Part shown: piece after piece, positions 54,266 to 63,046 of the stretch
Numbering within the stretch: position 1 is the first letter of the stretch
How the letters are laid out: each line of letters starts with the position of its first letter
Assembly: GCA_023404675.1 (NCBI GenBank)
Contig: JAEYAW010000034.1
Span: forward strand, 186,001-250,000
Source of the DNA: Pseudomonadota bacterium
Lineage (GTDB): Bacteria > Pseudomonadota > Alphaproteobacteria > Rhizobiales > Xanthobacteraceae
DNA: 64,000 nucleotides
Direction: 5' to 3'
Notes under the pieces: generated by a model
What the model was told of the DNA's origin: nothing
The model's database searches: none
The model's input: only the letters and a program-made list of their open reading frames with translations
Made by a program: the position numbers and the translations under genes

Positions 54266-55651
54266 TCATGTGACACGGATGACGCCGGTCATGCCGGTCG
54301 CCTGATGCTCGATGATGTGGCAATGCAGCAGCCAGTCGCCGGGATTATCCGCGACCAGCGCGATGTCCACCCGCTCGTCCGGGAACACGAGAATCGTGTC
54401 GGTCGGCGGCAGCGCGAGCGTGCGGCGGTCAGATCGCAGCGGCCAGAAACTCATGCCGTGCAGGTGCACCGGATGAGCGTGCGGCGTTCTGTTGTGAATT
54501 TCGAACACATAACTGCGGCCCAGCTTCAGTTCCGCGAGCGGCCGAAACGGATCGGGCGATTCGCCGGCACCGGCGATGCCATTGAGCGCCCAGAAGGCGT
54601 AGCCGAGATCGCCGCAGAAGGCGTTGCGCGCCGCCTTTTCCGCGCTCGCCGTCAGCGCGACGGGGATGGTCTGCGCGGCCGACAGGTCGGGTTCGGCGAT
54701 CGGATTCGGCGGCAGCGCCGTCACGTCGCGCAGGTCGCGACGCAGCGACGGGCCGACGCTGCGGAGCCGGGCGAGCGGCGCCGGCGGCTGCACCGAGTGA
54801 TCGAGGATCGTCGCGAGGCTCTCTTCGGAGTTGTCCACGCGCATCACCAGATCCATCCGCTGGCCGGGGCCGATCGGCTCGACATCGAGCCCGCGCGGCT
54901 CGCGCAGCGGATTGCCGTCCAACGCGATGATCCTCGCGGCGGCGCCGTCCACGGCGAGACGGTAGATTCGCGAGACGTCGGTGACCGCGAGGCGTACCCG
55001 GATCAGGCCGCCCGCCGGCACGTCATAGGTCGGCGCACGAAGCCAGTTCGCGGTACGGATCGCGCCGAGCGTGCCGGCGCGCGCGGCCTGACGCGGCGTG
55101 AACAGGGGGGCGAACGCGCCGTCCGGCTTCAGCCGGAAGTCGCGCAGGTTGAGCGCAACATCGGCGTCGAATCCGGGATCGCGCGCCTCTTCGACGATCA
55201 GCAGCCCGCCGAGGCCCCGGCTCAGCTGTTCGAGCGAATTGCAGTGCGGGTGATACCAGTAGGTGCCCGCATCGGGCAGCGCAAAGGAATAGGCGAATGT
55301 TTCGTTCGTATAGACGAACGGCTGGGTGAGAAACGGCACGCCGTCCATGGCGTTCGGCAACCGAATGCCGTGCCAGTGAATGGTGGTGGGCTCGTCGAGC
55401 CGGTTGCGCAGCGTCACATCGAGACGCTCACCTTGCCGCGCCCGCAGCAGCGGCGCGGGCGCGTTCTCGCTGTAGGAAAACAGCGCGGTGGTCGGGTGGC
55501 CTTCGATGAATTCAAACGACGACGGCGCGGGCGCAAGCACTTGCGCCTCCTTCGCTCGTGCAAAGCGGGACACAGCGGAGGCTGCCGCGACTGCCGTCAC
55601 AGCAGCTCCGCCGAGCAGAACCGAACGGCGGTTGGTGGACGCAAAACGCAT
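54266..55651 (-). CDS. Multicopper oxidase
   Basis: The 461-residue enzyme has all four copper-binding motifs: HWHG, HPH, HPVHLHG and HCHIIEHQATGM, with axial Met. A twin-arginine signal (NRRSVLLGGAA) directs it to the periplasm. It belongs to the CueO/FtsP-like branch and may oxidise Fe(II) or Cu(I). It is upstream of the imelysin gene, with 52 bases between, on the same strand, which supports an iron uptake role for the set. Confidence 0.92.
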   Translation of the reverse strand: MRFASTNRRSVLLGGAAVTAVAAASAVSRFARAKEAQVLAPAPSSFEFIEGHPTTALFSYSENAPAPLLRARQGERLDVTLRNRLDEPTTIHWHGIRLPNAMDGVPFLTQPFVYTNETFAYSFALPDAGTYWYHPHCNSLEQLSRGLGGLLIVEEARDPGFDADVALNLRDFRLKPDGAFAPLFTPRQAARAGTLGAIRTANWLRAPTYDVPAGGLIRVRLAVTDVSRIYRLAVDGAAARIIALDGNPLREPRGLDVEPIGPGQRMDLVMRVDNSEESLATILDHSVQPPAPLARLRSVGPSLRRDLRDVTALPPNPIAEPDLSAAQTIPVALTASAEKAARNAFCGDLGYAFWALNGIAGAGESPDPFRPLAELKLGRSYVFEIHNRTPHAHPVHLHGMSFWPLRSDRRTLALPPTDTILVFPDERVDIALVADNPGDWLLHCHIIEHQATGMTGVIRVT

Positions 55652-55678
55652 GTGGTGCGGCGGCCTGTCGTTACAGTC

Positions 55679-55713
55679 GGAAGGTCCGACCCGATGATCG
55701 GGCCGGACCTTCC
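55679..55713. terminator. Large near-perfect hairpin between PhoX-like and multicopper oxidase genes
   Basis: GGAAGGTCCG (55679-55688) pairs with CGGACCTTCC (55704-55713), with one A-C mismatch, then CCCGAT pairs with ATCGGG around a single G. A T-run (TGATTTTT) follows on the plus strand only. On the minus strand, where the genes run, it lies between the two genes and probably ends PhoX-like transcription or controls read-through. Confidence 0.55.
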
Positions 55714-55813
55714 TGATTTTTCCCGCGCAGGCGTGAGCTGGACCACGACCGCGGAAGACATCGGCAACACCGGCGCAGCAGACGCAACGCCGCGCCGGTG
55801 GCCTCCAGTGGGC

Positions 55814-58210
55814 TTATCGCGTGACCATCGCAGTCGACGACGTCTGGCGGGTCGCCACCGCGGTCGAGGTCGAGCCACGGACAACACCGTCCGCATCGAC
55901 GAACTCGACGAAGATGCGGTGCCTGCCCGGATCGGCGGCGATCGTGCCGCTGGCCTGCAGGAACACGCCCCACGTCCCGGCATCGTTCTGGTTGATGGTC
56001 GCCGTGACGGTCGGCGCCGGAGCGCCCACGCACGCACCCGTGGCCGGGGCGGTCTGGCAGATCGTCGCCTCCAGCGGCAGCGTGCTGTCGGAGAGACGAA
56101 CGCGGGCGGTCAGCGAAGCCGACGTTCCGAGGTTAGTCGTCGCCACCGCGAACACGCCGGTGCCCGCCGGACCGCTGAGATAAGCGAAGCCGTCGTTCGA
56201 CGGCGTCGCGCCGATCGCGATCATGTCCGGCCCCGCATTAGTGTCGAAGGTCAGACGCATCGTGTTGACACCGAGAACCGTCTGCGCCGGCTGCACGCCG
56301 AGGCACTCATAGTTGAACACCACGTCGCTGGAAGGCAGCGCGCCGTAAGGCTGGAAGGCCATCACGAAGCTCTGCGACCCACCGCTCGCGATCGAGACAC
56401 GCGCGTTCGGGCTGCCCACGGGCTGGTTCGTGCTCGCGCTGGTGGTCTGGAACGAGAAGCTTCCCGGGACGGCCGAGGCCGTTCCAATGCCGCAGGAGCT
56501 GGCGGCCGGGCCGGTGTTCACGAGGGTCGCGAACGCCGTCACCGGGTTGCCGACCTGCACCGAACGGCTGGTCGGAAGCACGGCGGCCACCAGCGGGCTC
56601 GCCGAATCGCGGGCGATGCTGGGATCGACATACATCGCCAGCAGCTGACCGCCCTCGACCAGTTCGGGGTCCGCGGATCCCTTGTGGTTCTGGACCGTCA
56701 GCATGAACCAGCCCGGACCCATCACCGACGAGGCATCGGTGATGCCCGAGGACTCTTCGTCGTTGGTGATGAAGTCCGGATTGGTCGCGGCAGTGCCGCC
56801 GAAGAACCTCGGATTGGTGGCAGCCACCTGAACCAGCTGGCGGCTTTCGATGCCGTAGACATAGACGCGGGCGAGGCGATTGTTGCCGCCCGGATCTTCC
56901 TGCAGGAGGATACGGCCGAGACTGTCGATCGCGATGTTGTCGAACATCTGATAGGTCGCATCGCCATCCGGCGTGGCGGCAGCCGACGGATAGAACGCAT
57001 TGGTCAGCAGCATTTCGATGTGGCCGCCCGCTTCCGGGTTTGTCACATCGTCGAACCGCAGGCGCCACAGACGCGACGGCCGCCACGAGCTGGCGCTGCT
57101 GGAAATGCGGCCGGTCGTCACGAAGTAATAGTCATTCTGCTTGCCCGGACGCGGATCCCACGCACCATCCTCGATGCGCATGAACTGCGTCACGTGATTG
57201 GCAATGGATTCTTCCTGCTGCTGAATGCCGGTCCTGGTCGAACGGTCGCCGAGGCTGACGGCCTCGAAGCGAGCTTCCGTGACACGCGGCGCGGTGGAGG
57301 CAAACACGAAGTCGCGGCTCTCGCCGGTCACGACCGTATCGCCCACCTTGACGCGGATGCCGTACAGCGTGCCGTTGGTGAGGCCGGCCTTCTCGATCTC
57401 GTTGCCGGTGGTCTGCTTGGTGCCGACATACATATAAAGTTCGCTCGGCGCGCCGCTGCAGCCGGTCTGGCCCTGCACGCTGCAGATATTCGTCGTCACA
57501 TTGGTGTCGACGCTGGCGTCGTCATTCAGCATCACGATGGTCTTGTCCTGAGCATAGGGACTGGCGACCGCATTCTCGTTCGCCTGACGACCAAGGCGCG
57601 GCAGCTCATAGGAGCTGTTGGCCTCGGGACCGGTCGCGATATGAGCCACCACCCGGCCGTGGTCCGGCGTATAGGGTGGCGTGGTTTCCTCGCCATCGAG
57701 GAAGATGCGGGCGGTCGTGCCCTTGCCGTTATGATAGAAAGCGCCTTCGCCGGCCATGTCGGCCGAGCAGAAGCGCTCGAACGCGGTGGTGCCGGCGACA
57801 TAGGAACCATTGTTCCACAGGTACAGGTTCGTCGGGCCGTCCACATGATCACGGCCCGCAGTCACGCGCAGCGAGACCGGGTCGATCTGCCAGCGCGACA
57901 CGAATGCGCCGGTGGAGCCGTGCGACCGCACGATGCCCGCGGACGCGCCCAGCTCGTGATTCATGGTCAGGCCGAAGCCGCCGTTGACATCATCGGCGAA
58001 CACGCCGAGGCCGTCGGGAACACCCGACATCCGATAGCCGCCAATCGCATCGCCTGTCGTCAGCAGCGCCGCGGTGACGACACCGCCGCGTGAGGGAAGG
58101 AGAAAGGATTCGGTTGAGGAGCTGGGTCCCACATACTGGGCCGCAGCCATATCCGTCATCGCAACGAGAAACGTCGCGACGAGCAGATTTCGTTTCGAAA
58201 TCATATGCAC
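55814..58210 (-). CDS. PhoX/DUF839 family secreted protein
   Basis: The 798-residue protein begins with a Sec signal (about 1-24) and has the PhoX-type beta-propeller: GGYRMSGVPDGLGVF, NHELGASAG, and WRPSRLWRLRFDDVTNPEAGG. Residues about 560-795 form an extra C-terminal beta-rich region, with SVQVGNPVTAFATLVN and repeated Ser/Thr-rich strands, of a type I do not recognise. Members include calcium/iron alkaline phosphatases; here the substrate is uncertain. ATG at 58204 is an alternative start. Confidence 0.82.
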   Translation of the reverse strand: MHMISKRNLLVATFLVAMTDMAAAQYVGPSSSTESFLLPSRGGVVTAALLTTGDAIGGYRMSGVPDGLGVFADDVNGGFGLTMNHELGASAGIVRSHGSTGAFVSRWQIDPVSLRVTAGRDHVDGPTNLYLWNNGSYVAGTTAFERFCSADMAGEGAFYHNGKGTTARIFLDGEETTPPYTPDHGRVVAHIATGPEANSSYELPRLGRQANENAVASPYAQDKTIVMLNDDASVDTNVTTNICSVQGQTGCSGAPSELYMYVGTKQTTGNEIEKAGLTNGTLYGIRVKVGDTVVTGESRDFVFASTAPRVTEARFEAVSLGDRSTRTGIQQQEESIANHVTQFMRIEDGAWDPRPGKQNDYYFVTTGRISSSASSWRPSRLWRLRFDDVTNPEAGGHIEMLLTNAFYPSAAATPDGDATYQMFDNIAIDSLGRILLQEDPGGNNRLARVYVYGIESRQLVQVAATNPRFFGGTAATNPDFITNDEESSGITDASSVMGPGWFMLTVQNHKGSADPELVEGGQLLAMYVDPSIARDSASPLVAAVLPTSRSVQVGNPVTAFATLVNTGPAASSCGIGTASAVPGSFSFQTTSASTNQPVGSPNARVSIASGGSQSFVMAFQPYGALPSSDVVFNYECLGVQPAQTVLGVNTMRLTFDTNAGPDMIAIGATPSNDGFAYLSGPAGTGVFAVATTNLGTSASLTARVRLSDSTLPLEATICQTAPATGACVGAPAPTVTATINQNDAGTWGVFLQASGTIAADPGRHRIFVEFVDADGVVRGSTSTAVATRQTSSTAMVTR

Positions 58211-58449
58211 GCCCCCGAGGCAGCAATTGCTGGGAATGGATCGGTTCGCTCTTTAGAGCGTCTCCAGAACTAGAGGCGGCGGATGACAGCGGCTTTGCAG
58301 TGATATGTCCGAAGCCGTTTTTGTGCGATGAGCCGCGCCTGTGCGAGCCGCTGCGAACCAGCCAACTGGATTGATTTACCTTCCGAATCCGCCCGGTCCG
58401 GTCGACTCCAAAAGAGTGCGACATTCCGCCTCAACGGGTCGGGACGAGG

Positions 58450-59676
58450 TCAGGAACCAGCCGTCACCATGCGCCACAGCGTCTCGGTCAGGACGGCGTG
58501 GCCCCGGTCGAGCTGGTCGGGGCGGGTCAATTCACGCGGATTGTGACTGAGGCCGCCGACACTCGGCACGAAGATCAGGGACGACGGAACCCGCTTCTGC
58601 AGGGCCAGCGCATCGTGACCCGCGACCGTCTGCATCCGCATCGACGCAAGGCCCAGATCCCGCGCAACGCTTTCGACGACGGCAGCGCCGTCCGCATCGA
58701 GCAGCATGCCGGCCCGATGCTCGTCGGCGGCGATGGAGAGCCCGGTGCCAAGGTCTGCCGCATCCTGCCGGATCGCGGCGAGGAACCGGGCGCTGACGGC
58801 GCGGACCACACCTTCATCCACATGGCGGATTTCGAACCAGACCCGCACGCGGCCCGCCACCACATTCGGCGAGTTCGGGAATATGCTGATCCGCGCGGCC
58901 GAAGCGTGCACGCCCGCGTTCTCCCGCTCCACCTCGCGATAGAGCGTCTCGATGGCACGCGCCGCCGCCCGCATCGCATCGCGCCGCCGCGCCATCGGCG
59001 TGGGGCCGGTGTGCGAGACCTCGCCCTCGAACACCACCGAGATTTTCCGGGTGACCCAGGCCCCGGTCACTATGCCGATATCCGCGCCGGCCTGTTCGAG
59101 CCGGTCGCCCTGCTCCACATGCAGTTCGACGTAACGAGTGGGGCGAAGATCGAAGTCCGAAGCTCCGCGATAACCGATGGCCGCCAGGGTATCGCCCAGC
59201 AGGACGCCATCACCATCGCGGCAAGCGAGCGCATCGTCGAGTGACTGGCTTCCAGCGAATACGCTGCTGCCGGTCAGGCTTGGCTGGAAGCGTGCGCCTT
59301 CCTCGTTGGTCCAGTTCACCACCGCGAGATTGCGCCGCGCCTGTCCCGGATGCGCGGCGGCGCGCTCGCGCACCGCCTGCACGGCCAGCAGGCCCGCCAG
59401 CACACCATAGACGCCATCGAACCGGCCGCCGGTCGGCTGCGAATCGAGATGCGAGCCCACCAGCGCCACCTCGTCCGTCTCTGGCGCGAGCGAGGCCACG
59501 CCGAACATGTTGCCGACCGGATCGACATGCGCGCGCAACCCCCGCGCCTCGATCTCGCGCCGGAACAGATCGCGCGCCGCCTTGTCCTCCACCGTGCCGG
59601 TGAGGCGGCAAACGCCGCCATCGCCGGTCGAACCGATGGCCGCAAAGGTCGCGAGCAGGTCATTCAGTTCGCTCAT
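58450..59676 (-). CDS. Zn-dependent M20 amidohydrolase (carbamoylase/allantoate hydrolase type)
   Basis: The 408-residue enzyme has the metal-site motifs GSHLDSQPTGGRFDGVYG, NEEGARF, ELHVEQG and a C-terminal HDALAL and GGLSHNPRE, matching the N-carbamoyl-L-amino acid hydrolase/allantoate amidohydrolase group. It would cleave carbamoyl or amide groups from amino acids or ureides. It is the last gene of a three-gene minus-strand set; its start overlaps the glutamine amidotransferase stop by 4 bases. Confidence 0.88.
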   Translation of the reverse strand: MSELNDLLATFAAIGSTGDGGVCRLTGTVEDKAARDLFRREIEARGLRAHVDPVGNMFGVASLAPETDEVALVGSHLDSQPTGGRFDGVYGVLAGLLAVQAVRERAAAHPGQARRNLAVVNWTNEEGARFQPSLTGSSVFAGSQSLDDALACRDGDGVLLGDTLAAIGYRGASDFDLRPTRYVELHVEQGDRLEQAGADIGIVTGAWVTRKISVVFEGEVSHTGPTPMARRRDAMRAAARAIETLYREVERENAGVHASAARISIFPNSPNVVAGRVRVWFEIRHVDEGVVRAVSARFLAAIRQDAADLGTGLSIAADEHRAGMLLDADGAAVVESVARDLGLASMRMQTVAGHDALALQKRVPSSLIFVPSVGGLSHNPRELTRPDQLDRGHAVLTETLWRMVTAGS

Positions 59677-60512
59677 GCCGTCGTGCTCCGTTGCCTGACG
59701 AACGCCAGCCAGTTGACGATCTCGACCTCGCGCAATCCGATGTCGAGAATCTCGTTGCCAATATCGAGCCGCCAGGCGATGTCGCGGCGGCCCGCATTCC
59801 CTTCCAGCGCCTTCAGATCGGCGACGTAGCGATCGAGGTCGTCCATGTCGGCGAAGAATCCTTCGCCGACAAAGGACGCATCGTGACGCCGGACCACCGC
59901 CGCGACGTCGTGCAGGCGATATTCGGGATGATACTGCACGCCCCAGAACACGCTGTCGCCGACCCGGATTTCGGCGGCCTGCACTTCGCTCATGGCGTTG
60001 CGCGCGGTGGCAAGCGAACCCGCAGGCAGGCGCGTAACGATATCGCTGTGAATGGCCGGCGCATCGAACACATCCGCGCGGCCCGCATGCATCGGATGAT
60101 CGCGCCCGCTGTCCGTCAGCGTCACGCGGCGCGCGAAGCCGAGTTCGCGGCCCTTCGGGTTGCGCTCCACATCACCGCCGGCCGCCACGCAGCCGAGCTG
60201 CAATCCCCAGCACGAGCCGAGCCCGGGCAGGCCGCGTGCGAACACGCCCCGCAGAAATTCGATCTGGCGCAGCGCGGCCGGCTCGCGCTGGTAGATGTTC
60301 AGCGCCGATCCGGTGACGACCACGCCATCGTAGGAGTCGAGCGGCTGCGGCACGGCCGCGTCCGCATCGGCCGGCGTGCAGATATCGACAACCGCGTCAG
60401 CTGCCAGCCGGCGCAGGACACGCGCATAGCCCTCCGAAGGCGTTTCGCCGGCGATCTCGGCAAACTGCTGACGGCTGGCAAGCGTGTTCCCTTCGGCGAC
60501 GAGCAGACGCAT
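59673..60512 (-). CDS. Class I glutamine amidotransferase-like protein
   Basis: The 279-residue protein has the triad GATase fold: the nucleophile motif GSCWGLQLG (GxCxG) and the later GVQYHPEY with catalytic His and Glu. It resembles stand-alone GMP synthase-type amidotransferases (COG0518) of catabolic clusters. The ATG at 60512 has GAGGA upstream; a GTG at 60527 is an alternative. It is 36 bases downstream of the aminotransferase and coupled to the M20 gene. Confidence 0.86.
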   Translation of the reverse strand: MRLLVAEGNTLASRQQFAEIAGETPSEGYARVLRRLAADAVVDICTPADADAAVPQPLDSYDGVVVTGSALNIYQREPAALRQIEFLRGVFARGLPGLGSCWGLQLGCVAAGGDVERNPKGRELGFARRVTLTDSGRDHPMHAGRADVFDAPAIHSDIVTRLPAGSLATARNAMSEVQAAEIRVGDSVFWGVQYHPEYRLHDVAAVVRRHDASFVGEGFFADMDDLDRYVADLKALEGNAGRRDIAWRLDIGNEILDIGLREVEIVNWLAFVRQRSTTA

Positions 60513-60548
60513 TCGATCCTCAATCACAACGCAGAGCGCGGCTCTCTA

Positions 60549-61892
60549 TCACGGAACACCGGCCTCGCGCAGCATGTCGTCGCAGGCGGCCACGAACAGA
60601 TCAGCATGCTCACGCGTAAAGCACAGCGGCGGACGAATTTTCAGCGTGCTCCCATACGGACCCGCCGCGCCGATCAGGATGCCGCGCTCGCGCAGACCGT
60701 TGATGGCATAGCTCGCCAGCTCCGGCGCAGGCTCCCGGCTCTCCCGGTCGCGAACCAGTTCGAGGCCGATGAACAGACCAGCGCCGCGCACATCGCCGAT
60801 CGCCAGATGGCGGTTGCCGATCTCGCGCAGCGCGTCCCGCAGATAAGAGCCGACCGTCCGCGCATTCTCCATCAAACCCTCGTCCGCGATCACATCGAGC
60901 ACGGCGAGGCCCGCGGCAGCCGCCACCGGGTTGCCGCCGAAGGTGTTGAAGTATTTCTCGTCGGCCCCGAAACGATCCAGCAGATCGGCCCGCGCCACCA
61001 CGCCGCCCATGGGAAAGCCATTGCCCATCGGTTTGCCCATGGTGACGATGTCGGGCACGACGCCGTGCCGGGCGAAGCCCCACATGGCATCGCCGGTGCG
61101 ACCGAAGCCGGGCTGCACCTCGTCAGCGATAAACAGCCCTCTATGCGCATGAACACGCGCGATGGCCGGCGCGAGGAAGCCGGGCGGATCGGCATAAACG
61201 CCGTCGCTCGAAAAGATGGAATCGACCAGCAGGGCGGCAAAGCCGGCGCCGCTGCGCTCGAGATCGACAATGGCCGCCTCGACATCGGCCGCGAAACGCA
61301 GGCCGAGATCCGGCGCGGGCGCGCGAAACACATCCGGCGCAGCGATCGCGCGAACATGAGGCGGCAGGGGTTTGCCCGGCCGCGACGAGGGCGACACCTC
61401 GGTCACGGCCGCCGTGTTGCCGTGATAGGCGGTCTGCGTGACGATCACGCCCGCCTTGCCCGTGGCATGACGCGCGATGCGCAGCGCCAGATCGTTGGCC
61501 TCGCTGCCGGTGCAGGTGAGAACGACGCGGTTCAGCGCTTCGGGAAATGTCGCAAGCAGGCGTTCAGCATAGCCGTCCACCGCCGCGTTGAGATAGCGGG
61601 TGTGGGTGTTGAGACGTGCGACCTGCCGCTGGATCGCCTCCACCACGCGCGGATGGGAATGCCCGACCGACGGCACGTTGTTATAGAGGTCAAGATAGCG
61701 GCGGCCATCCGCATCGAACATCCACACGCCCTCGGCGCGGTCCATCCGGATTGGCTCCTGATAGAACAGCACCGCCGCCGGGCCGAAATTGCGCAGACGC
61801 CGCTCCACCGCCCCGCGCAGTGCCGGCTCCATCCCGGACATGCGGCTGCGATCAAAGGCGTTGAGCGCCAGAATTTCCTTTTCTTCCGCCAC
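60549..61892 (-). CDS. Class III PLP-dependent aminotransferase
   Basis: The 447-residue enzyme has the fold-type I motifs YNNVPSVGHSHPRVVEAI, the PLP-binding TGSEANDLALR, the acidic IADEVQPGFGRTG and Lys in IVTMGKPMGNGFPMGG. It probably transfers an amino group from an omega-amine or amino acid to a keto acid. The GTG at 61892 is preferred because AGGGGG is 5 bases upstream; an ATG at 61931 lacks a ribosome site. It leads a three-gene unit of related functions. Confidence 0.87.
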   Translation of the reverse strand: MAEEKEILALNAFDRSRMSGMEPALRGAVERRLRNFGPAAVLFYQEPIRMDRAEGVWMFDADGRRYLDLYNNVPSVGHSHPRVVEAIQRQVARLNTHTRYLNAAVDGYAERLLATFPEALNRVVLTCTGSEANDLALRIARHATGKAGVIVTQTAYHGNTAAVTEVSPSSRPGKPLPPHVRAIAAPDVFRAPAPDLGLRFAADVEAAIVDLERSGAGFAALLVDSIFSSDGVYADPPGFLAPAIARVHAHRGLFIADEVQPGFGRTGDAMWGFARHGVVPDIVTMGKPMGNGFPMGGVVARADLLDRFGADEKYFNTFGGNPVAAAAGLAVLDVIADEGLMENARTVGSYLRDALREIGNRHLAIGDVRGAGLFIGLELVRDRESREPAPELASYAINGLRERGILIGAAGPYGSTLKIRPPLCFTREHADLFVAACDDMLREAGVP

Positions 61893-62196
61893 GCGCGCCC
61901 CCTGCGACGGCAACGTTCGATACCAGCCCATCGTGCCCGAATGTGGAAGAACCCACAAAATAAAAATTGCGGGGGAGCAAGACACAGCGGAATCAGAGAG
62001 CAATCCGACCGGGCATCCAGTTATTTTGATCGTAAAATCAGTTATTTAGATGCTAACACGCGCGCCTCGCCTAAAATTCAGGCACCCGGGCGCACAATTA
62101 ATGATGAACTTGCCACATTGTTGGTGTGGACATGCAACCTGGAAGAAGGAAGATAGGCTCCTAGACGGAAGCCCGTGGCGGCGATCCGGAGACCCG
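61893..62196. promoter_or_regulatory. Divergent promoter region with two direct repeats
   Basis: The region between the aminotransferase and DeoR genes is AT-rich. It contains CAGTTATTTTGAT (62018-62030) and CAGTTATTTAGAT (62039-62051), two direct repeats with starts 21 bases apart, about two helical turns. DeoR-type regulators bind such direct repeats, so this is a likely operator. Confidence 0.5.
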
Positions 62197-63033
62197 ATGA
62201 CAAGCGAGCCTTCGCCCTCTGCCGATCTGGCCTTTTCGGAGAAGCGGTCCCGCCGCGCCGACGGCGACCGGCTGTCGAAGAGCGAGCGCCACAAGCACAT
62301 CATTTCGCAGCTCACGGCCTCGCCGACCCTGCGCGCTTCGGAGCTCGCCGCCGTCCTCGGTGTCTCGGGCGAAACCATCCGGCGCGACCTGATGGAGCTT
62401 CAGGACCAGAAGCTCATCAACCGCACCTATGGCGGCGCCTCGCGCCCCTTCGCGCTCGAACCCGCGCTGACCGACCGCAAGGGGATCATGATCGCCGAGC
62501 GCGAGGCCATTGCCGAGGCCATCGCCGGCCTGATTCAGCCCAACGAGGTGCTGATGCTGGCGGCCGGCGCGACCACGTTCCACATCGCGCGGCGGCTGGC
62601 GAGCCGGGCGCAGGACATCACCGTGATCACCCACGATCACGCCATCGCGGCCGCCCTCGCGGTCAACACCTCGATCCGCGTGCTGTGCTGCCCCGGCCGC
62701 TATCATCCGACCGAGGGATACGTCTACGGCACGCAGACCATCGCCTATCTCAACAGCTATGAGGCCAATCGCGCCATCGTCGGGGCGACGGGGGTCGGCG
62801 CGCGCGGCATCAACGACGCCGACGACGAAGCCGGCGCAATCTATGGCGCGATGGTCAAGCGCGCCGCCGAGGCCATCATCGTCGCCGACCACACCAAATT
62901 CGAACAACGCGCCCTCAAGGTGTTCGCCCAATGGACGGACATCGACCGCCTCGTCACCGACCGACAACCGGAGGGCGCGTTCGCGGCCGCGCTCCGGCAG
63001 GCCGGAACCGACGTCATCGTTGCCTCACGCTGA
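62197..63033 (+). CDS. DeoR/GlpR family transcriptional regulator
   Basis: The 278-residue repressor has the DeoR HTH (TASPTLRASELAAVLGVSGE then TIRRDLMELQDQKLI) and a C-terminal sugar-phosphate-type effector domain (MLAAGATTFHIARRL and VADHTKFEQRALKVFA). It is divergent from the aminotransferase unit and probably represses it. ATG at 62197 has GGAG upstream. The DeoR stop is 13 bases before the next regulator. Confidence 0.9.
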   Translation: MTSEPSPSADLAFSEKRSRRADGDRLSKSERHKHIISQLTASPTLRASELAAVLGVSGETIRRDLMELQDQKLINRTYGGASRPFALEPALTDRKGIMIAEREAIAEAIAGLIQPNEVLMLAAGATTFHIARRLASRAQDITVITHDHAIAAALAVNTSIRVLCCPGRYHPTEGYVYGTQTIAYLNSYEANRAIVGATGVGARGINDADDEAGAIYGAMVKRAAEAIIVADHTKFEQRALKVFAQWTDIDRLVTDRQPEGAFAAALRQAGTDVIVASR

Positions 63034-63046
63034 GAGGACCAGGATC

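Noticed and set aside
54305..58093. Plus-strand frame of 1262 codons across the multicopper oxidase and PhoX-like genes
   Set aside because: It is antisense to two well-supported genes, has strongly biased Arg/Gly/His composition and no recognisable domains.
58290..58330. Weak hairpin CGGCTT/AAGCCG followed by TTTTT on the plus strand
   Set aside because: The stem is only six pairs with a long loop, and no plus-strand gene ends there.
59691..62156. Plus-strand frame of 821 codons opposite the aminotransferase and amidotransferase
   Set aside because: It is antisense to two genes with clear active sites and shows no family features.
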